From Falsiroseomonas stagni DSM 19981 (GTDB lineage: Bacteria; Pseudomonadota; Alphaproteobacteria; Acetobacterales; Acetobacteraceae), in NCBI RefSeq assembly GCF_900114315.1, contig NZ_FOSQ01000001.1, forward strand, positions 124,001-188,000: a DNA stretch of 64,000 bases. Direction: 5' to 3'. The notes under the pieces are model-generated. The model was not told where the DNA came from and did no database searches. It was given only the letters and a program-made list of their open reading frames with translations. The translations under genes were made by a program, and so were the position numbers. Shown here one piece after another: positions 52,377-60,524 of the stretch (position 1 is the first letter of the stretch; every line of letters starts with the position of its first letter).

Positions 52377-53393
52377 CTACGGCTCACACCGCAGCATCAC
52401 CGTCGCCCGATGCGCGATGTCGCCCACATCCGCCGCGCTCTTGTCCGCCCCCCGGCTCTCCGCCGTCCTGAACTCCTGGTTCAACCGCCGCAGGAAACCC
52501 TGCGCCGTCTCCCCCTTCACCGCGAAGTTCACATTGTCCACGTTCTGCACGCGGCGGCTGTCGAGCTTCGCGACCACCACGCCCACCACATTCCCCTGCA
52601 TGTCCAGCAGCGGCCCGCCGGAATTGCCGGGCTGTACCTCCGCGCTGATCTGGAAGCGCGTCTGGTCGTTGGCGACGCCGCCGAAGGCATTGATCTCGCC
52701 CCGCGTCAGCTTGGGGTCCGATGACAACAGGCCGGAGAGCGGGAAGCCATAGGCCACCACGCCCTCACCCCGCCGCACCGCCGGCGTGGTCCGGAAGGCC
52801 AGCGTCGGCCCGGGATTCCCCGGCACCGCCAGCAGCGCCAGGTCCAGCCGCGCATCCGCCTGCCCCTGCACCGTCGCCGCCAGCCAGCGCCCGTCCGCGG
52901 TCCGCGCCAGGATCCGGCCGCAGCCATCGATCACGTGATGGTTCGTCAGCACCCGGTCCGGCGCGATCACGAAGCCGGTCCCCGAACTCACGCGCCGCGC
53001 ATTCTGGTTGGGGCGCGCCTGCGCCACCGGCGGCAGCGGCGCGGCCGCGGTCGCGATCTCGATCCGCGTCTCCGCGCAGATGTCGCGGTCCCGCAGCAGC
53101 CCCTCCCGCCCATCGGCCAGCACCATGCGGATGTCGAAGCGGCAGCCCGCATCCTGGTTCACCCGCAGCGCGAAGGCGGCATTGGCGGGCAGCGGCCCGC
53201 GGTTCAGCAGGTTGCTGCCCCAATCCGGCCTGCCGCTGCGCACGGCATGAAGCGCCGTCGCCTCCTGCCCCGTGCGGTTGACGATCCGCACCGGCTCCGC
53301 CTGGGCGGGTGCGGGCGTGGGCGGGGGGGCCTGGGCGCCCGCGGGCGCGGCCAGGGTCAGGGACAGCAGGATCGCGAGGGAAATGTTGCGCAT
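52377..53393 (-). CDS. Secreted trypsin-like serine protease
   Basis: A 338-residue protein with a signal peptide (ISLAILLSLTLAAPAGAQA). A ligand-like domain to about residue 130 follows (RIVNRTGQEATALHAVRSG), then a trypsin-like protease. The catalytic His is in LTNHHVIDGCG, the Asp in ARLDLALLAV and the Ser in VQPGNSGGPLLD. No PDZ domain follows, so it is not DegP. It is probably periplasmic or secreted. An alternative start four codons upstream is possible. The gene is divergent from the copper operon. Confidence 0.88.
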   Translation of the reverse strand: MRNISLAILLSLTLAAPAGAQAPPPTPAPAQAEPVRIVNRTGQEATALHAVRSGRPDWGSNLLNRGPLPANAAFALRVNQDAGCRFDIRMVLADGREGLLRDRDICAETRIEIATAAAPLPPVAQARPNQNARRVSSGTGFVIAPDRVLTNHHVIDGCGRILARTADGRWLAATVQGQADARLDLALLAVPGNPGPTLAFRTTPAVRRGEGVVAYGFPLSGLLSSDPKLTRGEINAFGGVANDQTRFQISAEVQPGNSGGPLLDMQGNVVGVVVAKLDSRRVQNVDNVNFAVKGETAQGFLRRLNQEFRTAESRGADKSAADVGDIAHRATVMLRCEP

Positions 53394-53524
53394 GGCGCGC
53401 CGCATGTCGGCCCGCGCCCGGCCCCCGTCAACAACACCGCCCGGAATCCGATGCGAAACCTGCGATGGATCAAGGCGCCCGCCTTCCAGCCCGGTCAATC
53501 TCCGCAAAATCGAGGCGATGGTGG

Positions 53525-53555
53525 TTGACCCTCCCATGGTGGGAGGCCCCATCTC
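53525..53555 (+). promoter_or_regulatory. copA: CueR-type copper-responsive promoter
   Basis: A -35 TTGACC is followed by the perfect dyad CCTCCCA-TGG-TGGGAGG and a weak -10 (CATCTC) at 19-bp spacing. The long spacer and dyad between the boxes are the hallmark of MerR-family, CueR-type promoters. The implied transcription start is at or next to the copA ATG. Confidence 0.75.
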
Positions 53556-53561
53556 CGCCCC

Positions 53562-56003
53562 ATGGAACCCAAGCCCCCGATGCCCGAGGCCCCCCTCGTG
53601 CCGTCCTACACCGTCTCCCTCCCCGTGGAGGGCATGACCTGCGCGAGCTGCGCCGGCCGGGTGGAGCGTGCGCTGGGCAAGGTGCCGGGCGTGCTTTCCG
53701 CCAGCGTCAACCTCGCCTCCGAAACCGCCACCGTCTCCGGCACCGCGCGCCCCGCCGATCTGGCGGCCGCGATCCGCGCCGCCGGCTACCAGGTGCCGGA
53801 ACAGCTTCGCACCCTGGGCATCGAGGGCATGACCTGCGCGAGCTGCGCCGGCCGCGTCGAACGCGCGCTGGCGAAGGTGCCGGGTGTGCTCTCCGTCGCC
53901 GTGAACCTGGCCTCGGACCAGGCGACGGTCCGGATGCTGGCGGGGGTGGAGGATGCGGCGCTGGCCGCGGCGCTGTCCCGCGCCGGCTATGCCCTGGCCA
54001 CCGCGCCCGACGGCTCTGCGGCGGCGGAGGAGGAAGCGGCCGCGAAGCTCGCGCGCCAGCGGCGGGACCTGGTCCTGGCCGGGCTGCTCGCCGCGCCCTT
54101 CCTCATCGGCATGGCCGGCATGCCCTTCGGCCAGGACTGGCTGCCGAATGGCTGGCTGCAGCTGGCGCTTGCCATCCCCGTGCAGTTCTGGTTCGGCGCG
54201 CGCTTCTTCCGCGCGGGCTGGGCGGCCTTGCGCAACCGCACCGGCAACATGGATCTGCTGGTCTCCATCGGCACGCTCTCGGCCTTCTCGATGAGCGTCT
54301 GGCTGCTCATCCGCCACGGCGGCGGCCATGCCCATGCGCTGTATTTCGAAGCCGCCGTCGTCGTCATCTTCTTCGTGATGCTGGGGAAATACCTGGAAGC
54401 CCGCGCCAAGCGCGGCACGGGGGCCGCGATCCGCGCGCTGCTCGACCTCCGCCCCCGCACCGCCCGGCGCCTCGACGCCGAAGGGCGGGAACATGAGATC
54501 CCCGCCGCCGCCCTGGCACTCGGCGACCGCGTCGTGGTGCGGCCGGGCGAACGCATCCCCGTCGATGCGGTCATCGAGGATGGCGAGGCCGGGATCGACG
54601 AAAGCGCCCTGACCGGCGAAAGCCGGCCGGTGGAAAAGCGCCCCGGCGACCGCGCCGCGACCGGCACGGTGGTGCTGGATGGCAGGCTGGTGCTGCGCGC
54701 CACGGCGATCGGCGCCGACACCACCCTGGCCCGCGTCGCCGCCATGGTCGCCGCCGCCCAGGCCAGCCGCGCGCCGGTGCAGAAGCTGGTGGACCGCGTC
54801 AGCACCATCTTCGTCCCCGTCGTCATCGCCATCGCCGCCGCCACGCTCATCGGCTGGCTGCTGGCCGGGGCGGGGTTCGAGGCCGCGCTGCTCAACGCCG
54901 TCGCCGTGCTGGTCATCGCCTGCCCCTGCGCGCTCGGCCTCGCGACGCCGGCCGCCATCATGGCCGGCACCGGCGCCGCCGCCCGCGCCGGCATCCTGAT
55001 CCGCGATGCGGAGGCGATCGAGCGCGCCCAGGGCATCTCCCTCGTTGCCTTCGACAAGACCGGCACGCTGACGGAGGGCAAGCCCCGCCTCGCCTCGCTG
55101 CACCCGGCCGAGGGCATCGACCCGGGCGAGGCCCTGTCCCAGGCCGCTGCCCTGCAATCCGGCAGCGAACACCCGCTGGCCCGCGCCGTGCTCACCGCCT
55201 TCGGCGCCACCCCCGAACCCGCGCAGGCCTTCCGCGCCTTGCCGGGACGGGGGGTGGAGGGCCTGGTCGCCGGCCGCCGCCTGGCCCTTGGCAGCCCCCG
55301 CCTGCTGGCGGAATCCGGCGCCGATCCCGGCGTGCTTGCCACCACCGCGCAGGCCGAGGCCGCGCAGGGCCGCAGCATCGCCTGGCTGATTGACCCCGCC
55401 GCCCCCCGTGTCCTCGCGCTGCTGTCCTTCGAGGATGCGCCGAGGCCAGGCGCCACCGCCGCCATCGCCGCGCTGAAGCGGCTGGGGGTCGGGGTGGCGA
55501 TGCTGTCCGGCGACAACCGCGCCGCGGCGGTGGAGGCCGCCTCCCGCATCGGCATCGACCGGGTCGAGGCCGAGGTCCTGCCCCAGGACAAGGCCGGCCA
55601 TGTCGCGGCCTGGCGGCGGGAAGGCCAGCGCGTCGCCATGGTTGGCGATGGCGTGAATGACGCGCCGGCGCTGGCGGCGGCCGATCTCGGCATCGCCATG
55701 GGCACCGGCACCGATGTCGCCATGGCGGCGGCGGGCGTGACCCTCATGCGGGGCGATCCGGGGCTGGTCCCGGCCACGCTCGACATCACCCGCAGAACCT
55801 ATCGCAAGCTCAAGGAAAACCTGTCATGGGCCTTCGGGTACAACCTGCTCGGCATTCCTCTGGCGGCGGCGGGCTGGCTCTCTCCCCCGGTGGCGGGGGC
55901 GGCCATGGCGCTGTCCTCCGTCTCGGTGGTGGCGAACGCGCTGCTGCTGGCGCGCTGGAAACCAGAAGCGCAGCCCCCCCGTCCATCCGGCCCCGCGGCA
56001 TGA
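53562..56003 (+). CDS. copA: Copper-exporting P1B-type ATPase CopA
   Basis: An 813-residue Cu(I)-exporting ATPase of the inner membrane. Two N-terminal metal-binding domains each have [12 protein letters not shown]. The membrane helices include the copper-site motif [11 protein letters not shown]. The phosphorylation motif is [11 protein letters not shown], the actuator is [10 protein letters not shown], the P-domain hinge is [16 protein letters not shown], and the HP motif is in [10 protein letters not shown] second in-frame ATG at 53580 could be the true start if the mRNA begins near the first. It is coupled to cueR by ATGA. Confidence 0.96.
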   Translation: MEPKPPMPEAPLVPSYTVSLPVEGMTCASCAGRVERALGKVPGVLSASVNLASETATVSGTARPADLAAAIRAAGYQVPEQLRTLGIEGMTCASCAGRVERALAKVPGVLSVAVNLASDQATVRMLAGVEDAALAAALSRAGYALATAPDGSAAAEEEAAAKLARQRRDLVLAGLLAAPFLIGMAGMPFGQDWLPNGWLQLALAIPVQFWFGARFFRAGWAALRNRTGNMDLLVSIGTLSAFSMSVWLLIRHGGGHAHALYFEAAVVVIFFVMLGKYLEARAKRGTGAAIRALLDLRPRTARRLDAEGREHEIPAAALALGDRVVVRPGERIPVDAVIEDGEAGIDESALTGESRPVEKRPGDRAATGTVVLDGRLVLRATAIGADTTLARVAAMVAAAQASRAPVQKLVDRVSTIFVPVVIAIAAATLIGWLLAGAGFEAALLNAVAVLVIACPCALGLATPAAIMAGTGAAARAGILIRDAEAIERAQGISLVAFDKTGTLTEGKPRLASLHPAEGIDPGEALSQAAALQSGSEHPLARAVLTAFGATPEPAQAFRALPGRGVEGLVAGRRLALGSPRLLAESGADPGVLATTAQAEAAQGRSIAWLIDPAAPRVLALLSFEDAPRPGATAAIAALKRLGVGVAMLSGDNRAAAVEAASRIGIDRVEAEVLPQDKAGHVAAWRREGQRVAMVGDGVNDAPALAAADLGIAMGTGTDVAMAAAGVTLMRGDPGLVPATLDITRRTYRKLKENLSWAFGYNLLGIPLAAAGWLSPPVAGAAMALSSVSVVANALLLARWKPEAQPPRPSGPAA

Positions 56004-56392
56004 ATATCGGCGAAGCCGCGTCCCGCTCGGGCGTCTCCGCCAAGATGATCCGGCACTACGAATCCATCGGCCTGATCAGCGCCACGCGGCGGGCCAATGG
56101 CTACCGCAGCTATGGCCCGAAGGATGTCGCCGTGCTGCGCTTCATCCGCCATGCAAGGGACCTGGCCTTCCCGCTGGAGGATATCCGCAAGCTGCTCGCG
56201 CTGTGGCAGGACCGGTCCCGCGCCAGCGGCGATGTGAAGCGCCTGGCGCTGGACCATGTTGCGGCGCTGGAGGCGAAGGCCACATCCCTCCAGGCCGTGG
56301 CGGACAGCCTTCGTCACCTCGCCAACCATTGCCAGGGCGATGACCGCCCGGACTGCCCCATCATCGACGAGTTGGAAGGCAAGATCGCATGA
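56000..56392 (+). CDS. cueR: Copper-responsive MerR-family regulator CueR
   Basis: A 130-residue MerR-type activator. The winged helix is [20 protein letters not shown], with [10 protein letters not shown], then the dimerisation helix. The metal loop [11 protein letters not shown] has the two cysteines at the CueR spacing for linear Cu(I) binding. It should twist the CueR-type promoter upstream of copA into an active form. Placement after copA with overlapping start means copper also induces its own sensor. Confidence 0.94.
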   Translation: MNIGEAASRSGVSAKMIRHYESIGLISATRRANGYRSYGPKDVAVLRFIRHARDLAFPLEDIRKLLALWQDRSRASGDVKRLALDHVAALEAKATSLQAVADSLRHLANHCQGDDRPDCPIIDELEGKIA

Positions 56393-56583
56393 CCGTTGAA
56401 CTCCGCGTCGCCGGCATGACCTGCGGCCATTGCGTGAAGGCGGTAACCGGCGCGATCCAGGCGCTGGACCCCGCCGCCCGCGTCGCCGTGGCGCTCGATA
56501 CCGGCACCATCACGGCGGAGACGGTGCTGACTCCCGCCCAGGTCGCCGCCGCGGTGGCGGAGGAAGGCTACAAGCCGGCCTGA
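56389..56583 (+). CDS. copZ: CopZ-like copper chaperone
   Basis: A 64-residue heavy-metal-associated domain. GMTCGHCVKAVTGAIQ carries the Cu(I)-binding CxxC and the rest fits one beta-alpha-beta-beta-alpha-beta fold. It overlaps the cueR stop as ATGA. It probably delivers Cu(I) to CopA. Confidence 0.94.
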   Translation: MTVELRVAGMTCGHCVKAVTGAIQALDPAARVAVALDTGTITAETVLTPAQVAAAVAEEGYKPA

Positions 56584-56607
56584 CCGCGCGTTCAGGATAT
56601 CTTCCAC

Positions 56608-56651
56608 GTTTCCCGGCGCGCCCGCCGAGGTTTCCCGGCGCGCCCGCCGAG
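56608..56651 (+). repeat. Two tandem copies of a 22-bp unit
   Basis: An exact 22-bp direct duplication (GTTTCCCGGCG...) lies in the gap after copZ. No inverted repeat or coding sequence explains it. It may be a simple slippage duplication. Confidence 0.85.
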
Positions 56652-56705
56652 GGCAACGCGCCGCCGCTGCCGGCGTTCGCGCCCGATACGGGCAGGGTGG
56701 GCGGC

Positions 56706-56978
56706 ATGGCGATCGGCGGGGCCACCTGGCCCGACATCCTCAAATGGGGCGCGACGGCGCTGACCATCGCGGGGGCGGGCACCACCGCCGCCGATCTCGG
56801 AAGGCGCGCCACGGGCTGGGGCTTCGCGCTGCTGGCGGGTGGATCGGCCTGCTGGCTGGCTGCCGCGCAGCTGGAGCAGGAGAGCCAGCTCGGCCTCACC
56901 AACCTGGTGCTGCTGGCGCTGAACCTGTTCGGGGTGTGGCGCTGGCTGGTGCGAAGGGGGAGCGCTGCTCCCCCTTGA
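56706..56978 (+). CDS. Small multi-pass membrane protein
   Basis: A 90-residue protein with three hydrophobic segments: WGATALTIAGAGTTAADL, WGFALLAGGSACWLAAAQL and LTNLVLLALNLFGVWRWL. The last block (NL-FGVWRWL) resembles small inner-membrane proteins sometimes found next to transporters. No function is known. Its last 25 bases overlap the first hairpin of repeat copy 5, which also encodes its Arg-Gly-Ser-Ala-Ala-Pro-Pro tail. Confidence 0.6.
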   Translation: MAIGGATWPDILKWGATALTIAGAGTTAADLGRRATGWGFALLAGGSACWLAAAQLEQESQLGLTNLVLLALNLFGVWRWLVRRGSAAPP

Positions 56979-57086
56979 CCTCCTCGCCAGGGTCCGGCCG
57001 GACCCTGGACAGGGAGATCATTGATGATGGTCCAGGGGGCTCTGCCCCCTGGCGGTAGGGGTCCGGGGAAGGCGGCGCCTTCCCCG
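56954..57086. repeat. Palindromic repeat element, copy 5
   Basis: Four perfect hairpins: AAGGGGGAGC/GCTCCCCCTT, CCAGGGTCC/GGACCCTGG, CCAGGGGGC/GCCCCCTGG and CGGGGAAGG/CCTTCCCCG. It lies between converging genes and is the longest copy in the window. The TTGATGATGGTCCAGGGGG segment matches copy 4 except for one base. Confidence 0.8.
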
Positions 57087-57090
57087 AAAG

Positions 57091-57333
57091 TCACCCGCGC
57101 CGCACCCGGTCCGGCGAGACATCCACCGGCCCCCCGCGCAGCTGCGCCTGTTCCATCATCTCCCCCGGCTGCGTCTCCCCGGGATGGATCGGATCATCCA
57201 CCTGGCCGGCGGCCCGGTTGTCGTCCGCGTCGTCGCCCGTCTCCCCGGGCCGCACCCGCTCGCCCCCCGGCAGGGTCGGCCGCAGCGCGTCCTCGGACCC
57301 GCGGGCCTCGTCGTTCCTGTCCTTGTCGTCCAT
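57091..57333 (-). CDS. Small acidic hypothetical protein
   Basis: An 80-residue hydrophilic protein rich in Asp, Glu and Gly, starting MDDKDRNDEARGSED and ending DVSPDRVRRG. AGGAGG lies about seven bases before the ATG. It has no hydrophobic segment and looks disordered. It resembles small stress-associated proteins in general style but no family is recognised. It is divergent from the GH13 gene. Confidence 0.6.
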   Translation of the reverse strand: MDDKDRNDEARGSEDALRPTLPGGERVRPGETGDDADDNRAAGQVDDPIHPGETQPGEMMEQAQLRGGPVDVSPDRVRRG

Positions 57334-57440
57334 GGAAGTCCTCCTGGCTGAGGGCCGGGAACGCCAGGCGAGGCGTGGGGGTTGCGCGGAACCCGCGGCG
57401 CTGTCGCGCCTTGCAGTCCCGGAACGACGGAGGGCGTGGC

Positions 57441-59027
57441 ATGGCGGGCTGGTGGCGGGGCGCGGTGATCTACCAAATCTATCCGCGGTCCTTCCGGGAT
57501 TCGGATGGCGACGGGGTGGGTGACCTGAAGGGCATCCTCCGGGGGCTCGACCATATCGCGGCGCTGGGCGTGGACGCGGTCTGGCTCGCCCCCGTCTATG
57601 CCTCACCCCAGGCGGATTTCGGCTATGACGTCGCCGACCACTGCGCCGTGGACCCGCCATACGGCACGCTCGCGGACCTTGATGCCGTGATCGCCGGCGC
57701 CCATGCGCGCGGCCTCAAGGTCATGCTGGACCTCGTCACCGGCCATACCAGCACCGCCCATGCCTGGTTCCGGGAAAGCCGCGCGCGGCGGGACGGGCCG
57801 CTGGCCCGCCGCTATGTCTGGGCGGAGGCGAAGCCCGATGGGTCGCCGCCCAACAACTGGCTTTCCGTCTTCGGCGGCCCGGCCTGGCGGTGGGAGCCGC
57901 GGCGCCGCCAGTACTACCTGCACCATTTCCTGCCCGACCAGCCGGCGCTGAACCTGGAGGACCCGGCCACGCTCGATGCCGTGGCGGGCGTGATGCGCTT
58001 CTGGCTGTCCCGCGGCGTGGATGGCTTCCGCCTGGATGCGCTGGATTTCCTCGCCCATGACGCCGCGCTGCGGGACAACCCGGCCGCGCCGCCGCGCCCC
58101 GATCCGCCCGCCAAGCTGTTCGGGATGCAACGCCACCAGCACGACATGATGGGGCAGGGGACGGACGCCATCCTGCGGCGCTTCCGGGCGGAGGCCGACG
58201 AGGCCGGCGCCGTGCTGCTGGGGGAGTTGTCGTCCCAGCCCGGCGCCCATGCGCGCGTCGCCCGCGCCACGGCGCCCGGCCTGCTGCACATGGCCTATAC
58301 CCTGGCGCCGCTCCGCGCCGGCTTCGACCACGCCGTGGCCCGAGGGCTGGTGGAAGCCGCCGCGATTCCCGAGGGCTGGCCCTGCTGGAATTTCAGCAAC
58401 CACGACGTGGTCCGCGCCGCCACGCGCTGGTCCCCCGGCGGCGTGCCGGAGGCCCGCGTGACGCGCCTGCTGCTGGCCCTGCTGCTGACCTTGCGCGGCA
58501 GCGCCTGCCTCTACCAGGGGGAGGAGTTGGGCCTGCCCGAGGCCGATCTGCCGTTCGAGGCGCTGCGCGATCCCTTCGGGATCAGCTTCTGGCCGGATTT
58601 CGCGGGCCGCGACGGATCCCGCACGCCGATGCCCTGGGACGCGGCCCTGCCCCATGCCGGCTTCACCAGCGGCACGCCCTGGCTGCCGGTGCCCGACACC
58701 CATCGGGCGCTTGCGGTTTCCGCCCAGCAGGGGCCGGGCAGCGTGCTGTCCTTCACCCGCGCCCTGCTGGCGGCGCGGCGCGCCAGCCCGGCGCTGGTGG
58801 CGGGCAGCCTCCGCCCCCTCGACCTGCCCGCGCCGCTGCTGGGGTTCGATCGGGCGGAGGGCATGGATCGCGTCCGCTGCCTGTTCAACCTGTCGCCCGA
58901 TCCCGTCCCCCTGCCCGCCGGCCTGGCGGGCGGCATGGCCCTTGCCGGCAGCCCCCTCCCTGGCCCCGCAGTGCCGCCGCCGGATGGCGTGCTGCATGGC
59001 TGGGGGGTGTCGCTCGCGCGGGTGTGA
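57441..59027 (+). CDS. GH13 alpha-glucosidase/oligo-1,6-glucosidase-like enzyme
   Basis: A 528-residue alpha-amylase-family enzyme. The conserved regions are YQIYPRSFRDSDGDGVGDL, DLVTGHTS, the nucleophile in GVDGFRLDALDF, the acid/base in LLGELSSQ, and the transition-state Asp in FSNHDVVRA. There is no signal peptide, so it acts in the cytoplasm. Sequence order matches alpha-glucosidases of the trehalose- or maltose-cleaving type (for example oligo-1,6-glucosidase). No sugar transporter or trehalose synthase is adjacent. Confidence 0.9.
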   Translation: MAGWWRGAVIYQIYPRSFRDSDGDGVGDLKGILRGLDHIAALGVDAVWLAPVYASPQADFGYDVADHCAVDPPYGTLADLDAVIAGAHARGLKVMLDLVTGHTSTAHAWFRESRARRDGPLARRYVWAEAKPDGSPPNNWLSVFGGPAWRWEPRRRQYYLHHFLPDQPALNLEDPATLDAVAGVMRFWLSRGVDGFRLDALDFLAHDAALRDNPAAPPRPDPPAKLFGMQRHQHDMMGQGTDAILRRFRAEADEAGAVLLGELSSQPGAHARVARATAPGLLHMAYTLAPLRAGFDHAVARGLVEAAAIPEGWPCWNFSNHDVVRAATRWSPGGVPEARVTRLLLALLLTLRGSACLYQGEELGLPEADLPFEALRDPFGISFWPDFAGRDGSRTPMPWDAALPHAGFTSGTPWLPVPDTHRALAVSAQQGPGSVLSFTRALLAARRASPALVAGSLRPLDLPAPLLGFDRAEGMDRVRCLFNLSPDPVPLPAGLAGGMALAGSPLPGPAVPPPDGVLHGWGVSLARV

Positions 59028-59097
59028 CCCTGGACGGCGGCGCCCTGCTGGGCTTCAAGCGCGCCACCATACTGCCATGGCAGCCGGAGCCACGCCG

Positions 59098-59799
59098 ATG
59101 AACCCCGCCACGCGCGACGCCCTGATGGGCGTCACCACCGCCACCCTGACCACCGTGCTGCTGAAGAAGGGCGTGCGCTTCTGCTACATCGCCGGCAGCC
59201 GCCCGATCGTGCAGGGCCCGACGAAGCGCATCGTCGGCCCGGCCTTCACGCTCCGCTTCACGCCGACGCGGGAAGACCTGGCGACGGTCGAGAGCTGGTC
59301 CTCCCCCCGTTCCACCCGCGCGGCGATCGAGGACATGCCGGAGGGCTGCGTCGCCGTGGCGGATGCCATGGGCAACACGGCCGCCGGCATCTTCGGCGAC
59401 ATCCTCTGCGCCCGCATGGCGAAGAAGGGCGTGGCGGGGCTGGTGACGGATGGCATGGTGCGGGACGGCGCCGGGGTGATCGGCACCGGCCTGCCGGTCT
59501 TCTGCCAGGGCTATGTCGCCCCGGCTTCCGTCGCCGCGCTGAACTTCGTGGGCTGGCAGGAAGTGATCGGCTGCGGCGGCGTCACCGTGGTGCCGGGCGA
59601 CATCATCGTGGCGGACCAGGACGGCGCCGTGGTGATCCCGGCCGCGCTGCTGGATGCCGTGACGGAAGCGGCGGTGGAGCAGGAGCGCCTGGAAGGCTGG
59701 ATCATGCAGGAGGTCGAGAAGGGCCTGCCGCTGCCCGGCCTCTATCCCCCCAATGCCGAGACCAAGGCCCGCTACGAGGCCGACCGCGCCAAGGGCTGA
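59098..59799 (+). CDS. RraA-like aldolase/regulator family protein
   Basis: A 233-residue member of the RraA/HMG-aldolase family. The divalent-metal pocket and family blocks are GDILCARMAKKGVAGLVTDGMVRD (in two contiguous parts: GDILCARMAKKG and VAGLVTDGMVRD) and VVPGDIIVADQDGAVVIP. Such proteins include 4-carboxy-4-hydroxy-2-oxoadipate aldolases and oxaloacetate decarboxylases, as well as the RNase E inhibitor RraA. The longer length and DGMVRD favour the enzyme branch. The ATG with GGAG eight bases upstream is preferred over one seven codons earlier. Confidence 0.85.
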   Translation: MNPATRDALMGVTTATLTTVLLKKGVRFCYIAGSRPIVQGPTKRIVGPAFTLRFTPTREDLATVESWSSPRSTRAAIEDMPEGCVAVADAMGNTAAGIFGDILCARMAKKGVAGLVTDGMVRDGAGVIGTGLPVFCQGYVAPASVAALNFVGWQEVIGCGGVTVVPGDIIVADQDGAVVIPAALLDAVTEAAVEQERLEGWIMQEVEKGLPLPGLYPPNAETKARYEADRAKG

Positions 59800-59824
59800 A
59801 GGCGGGCGGGTGAAGGCCGGGACC

Positions 59825-60100
59825 ATGGGCAGCGGCGCAGCGCTGGTGGATCGCGCCGGGGTGCATCGGCTGCGCAACCTCGGCCCCCGCAGCGCCGCCA
59901 TGCTGGCGGATGCGGGGATCGAGACGGTGGGCGACCTTCGCGCGCTGGGTGCGGCGGGGGCCTTCCGCCGGCTGCGGTTCATGGGCGCGAAGCCGTCGCG
60001 CAACCTGCTCTGGGCCATGGCGGCCGGGCTGCAGGGGCGGGACTGGCGGACGCTGGACGAGGCGGAGAAGGCGGCGCTGGGGGCCGCCCTGTTGGATTGA
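59825..60100 (+). CDS. TfoX C-terminal-domain protein
   Basis: A 91-residue helix-hairpin-helix protein matching the C-terminal domain of TfoX/Sxy: LRNLGPRSAAMLADAGIETVGDL, in which the LGP-x-S-x-x-ML-x-x-AGI pattern is diagnostic, followed by LLWAMAAGLQGRDW. The N-terminal TfoX domain is absent. The role of free-standing TfoX_C domains is unknown; they are common in alphaproteobacteria. Confidence 0.85.
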   Translation: MGSGAALVDRAGVHRLRNLGPRSAAMLADAGIETVGDLRALGAAGAFRRLRFMGAKPSRNLLWAMAAGLQGRDWRTLDEAEKAALGAALLD

Positions 60101-60127
60101 GCGCGAAACCGCTGGCGGCGGCGCTGT

Positions 60128-60142
60128 GTTCCTGTTATGTTC
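60128..60142 (+). promoter_or_regulatory. Exact LexA-like motif
   Basis: GTTC-N7-GTTC with spacer CTGTTAT fits the alphaproteobacterial LexA consensus exactly. No clear gene starts downstream on the same strand, and about one match per window is expected by chance, so this may be fortuitous. Confidence 0.3.
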
Positions 60143-60227
60143 AAGCCACCAAGCGGCCCCATCACGCCCGCCGGCTGGCCCTTGGGCCCTCCGCGCCTGT
60201 GGCGCCGCCGCCACGCGCAAGCGCTGA

Positions 60228-60257
60228 CCGCGGCGGCCGGCCGGCCGGCCGCCGCGG
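60228..60257. repeat. Perfect 30-bp GC palindrome
   Basis: A perfect self-complementary sequence composed only of C and G, with a core of repeated CCGG units and no loop. It could extrude as a cruciform or fold as a very stable RNA hairpin on either strand. Confidence 0.85.
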
Positions 60258-60371
60258 GGATGGCCCCGAAAACGGTGCTAAACGTCCTAAATCGGCTAAA
60301 GGGGCTTTAGATTTTAGTGGCGCCCCGGCCACAGGCCGACCCGGAACGACGGGGCCCGGAAAGCGCGGGCC

Positions 60372-60403
60372 AAAAAAAACCCCGACGCCTCGCAGCGCCG
60401 GGG
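60372..60403 (-). terminator. Intrinsic terminator for FAD oxidoreductase transcript
   Basis: On the minus strand a nine-base-pair stem, including one G-U pair that exists only in minus-strand RNA, with a six-base loop is followed by eight Us. It lies about 120 bp past the stop of the FAD oxidoreductase gene. The G-U pair fixes the orientation. The space between stop codon and terminator could also hold a small RNA. Confidence 0.85.
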
Positions 60404-60524
60404 AAGTGTTGGTCCGCACACCATGTGCGAGACCGCCGGGAGAAAACGTCGAGGCAATGCCTTGACCGTCCATCCTCTGCGCCTTCCGGCCTGACGCCGG
60501 CGTGACCGGCAGGTGAAGCCTTGG

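Larger units (their letters stand above)
60101..60524. other. 424-bp structured gap without a confident gene
   Basis: This gap between converging genes holds, in order, an exact GTTC-N7-GTTC motif, a perfect 30-bp CG palindrome, an AT-richer stretch with several CTAAA/TTTAG words (60278-60320), and a minus-strand intrinsic terminator. Two short open frames cross it on opposite strands but neither has a ribosome-binding site or protein-like composition. It may be a long 3' UTR of the FAD oxidoreductase gene plus an unassigned element. Confidence 0.5.

Noticed and set aside
52377-55601. A 1074-codon minus-strand open frame antisense to copA
   Set aside because: The part beyond the protease signal peptide is low-complexity Gly/Ala/Arg sequence opposite the clear copA frame.
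60097-60465. A 122-codon plus-strand open frame downstream of the exact LexA-like motif
   Set aside because: It starts before the LexA-like site, inside the TfoX-C gene stop region, has no ribosome-binding site and matches no family. The LexA-like site therefore has no convincing target gene.
60162-60473. A 103-codon minus-strand open frame in the 60.1-60.5 kb gap
   Set aside because: It runs through the intrinsic terminator, lacks a ribosome-binding site and has Gly/Pro/Arg-biased composition like other shadow frames.
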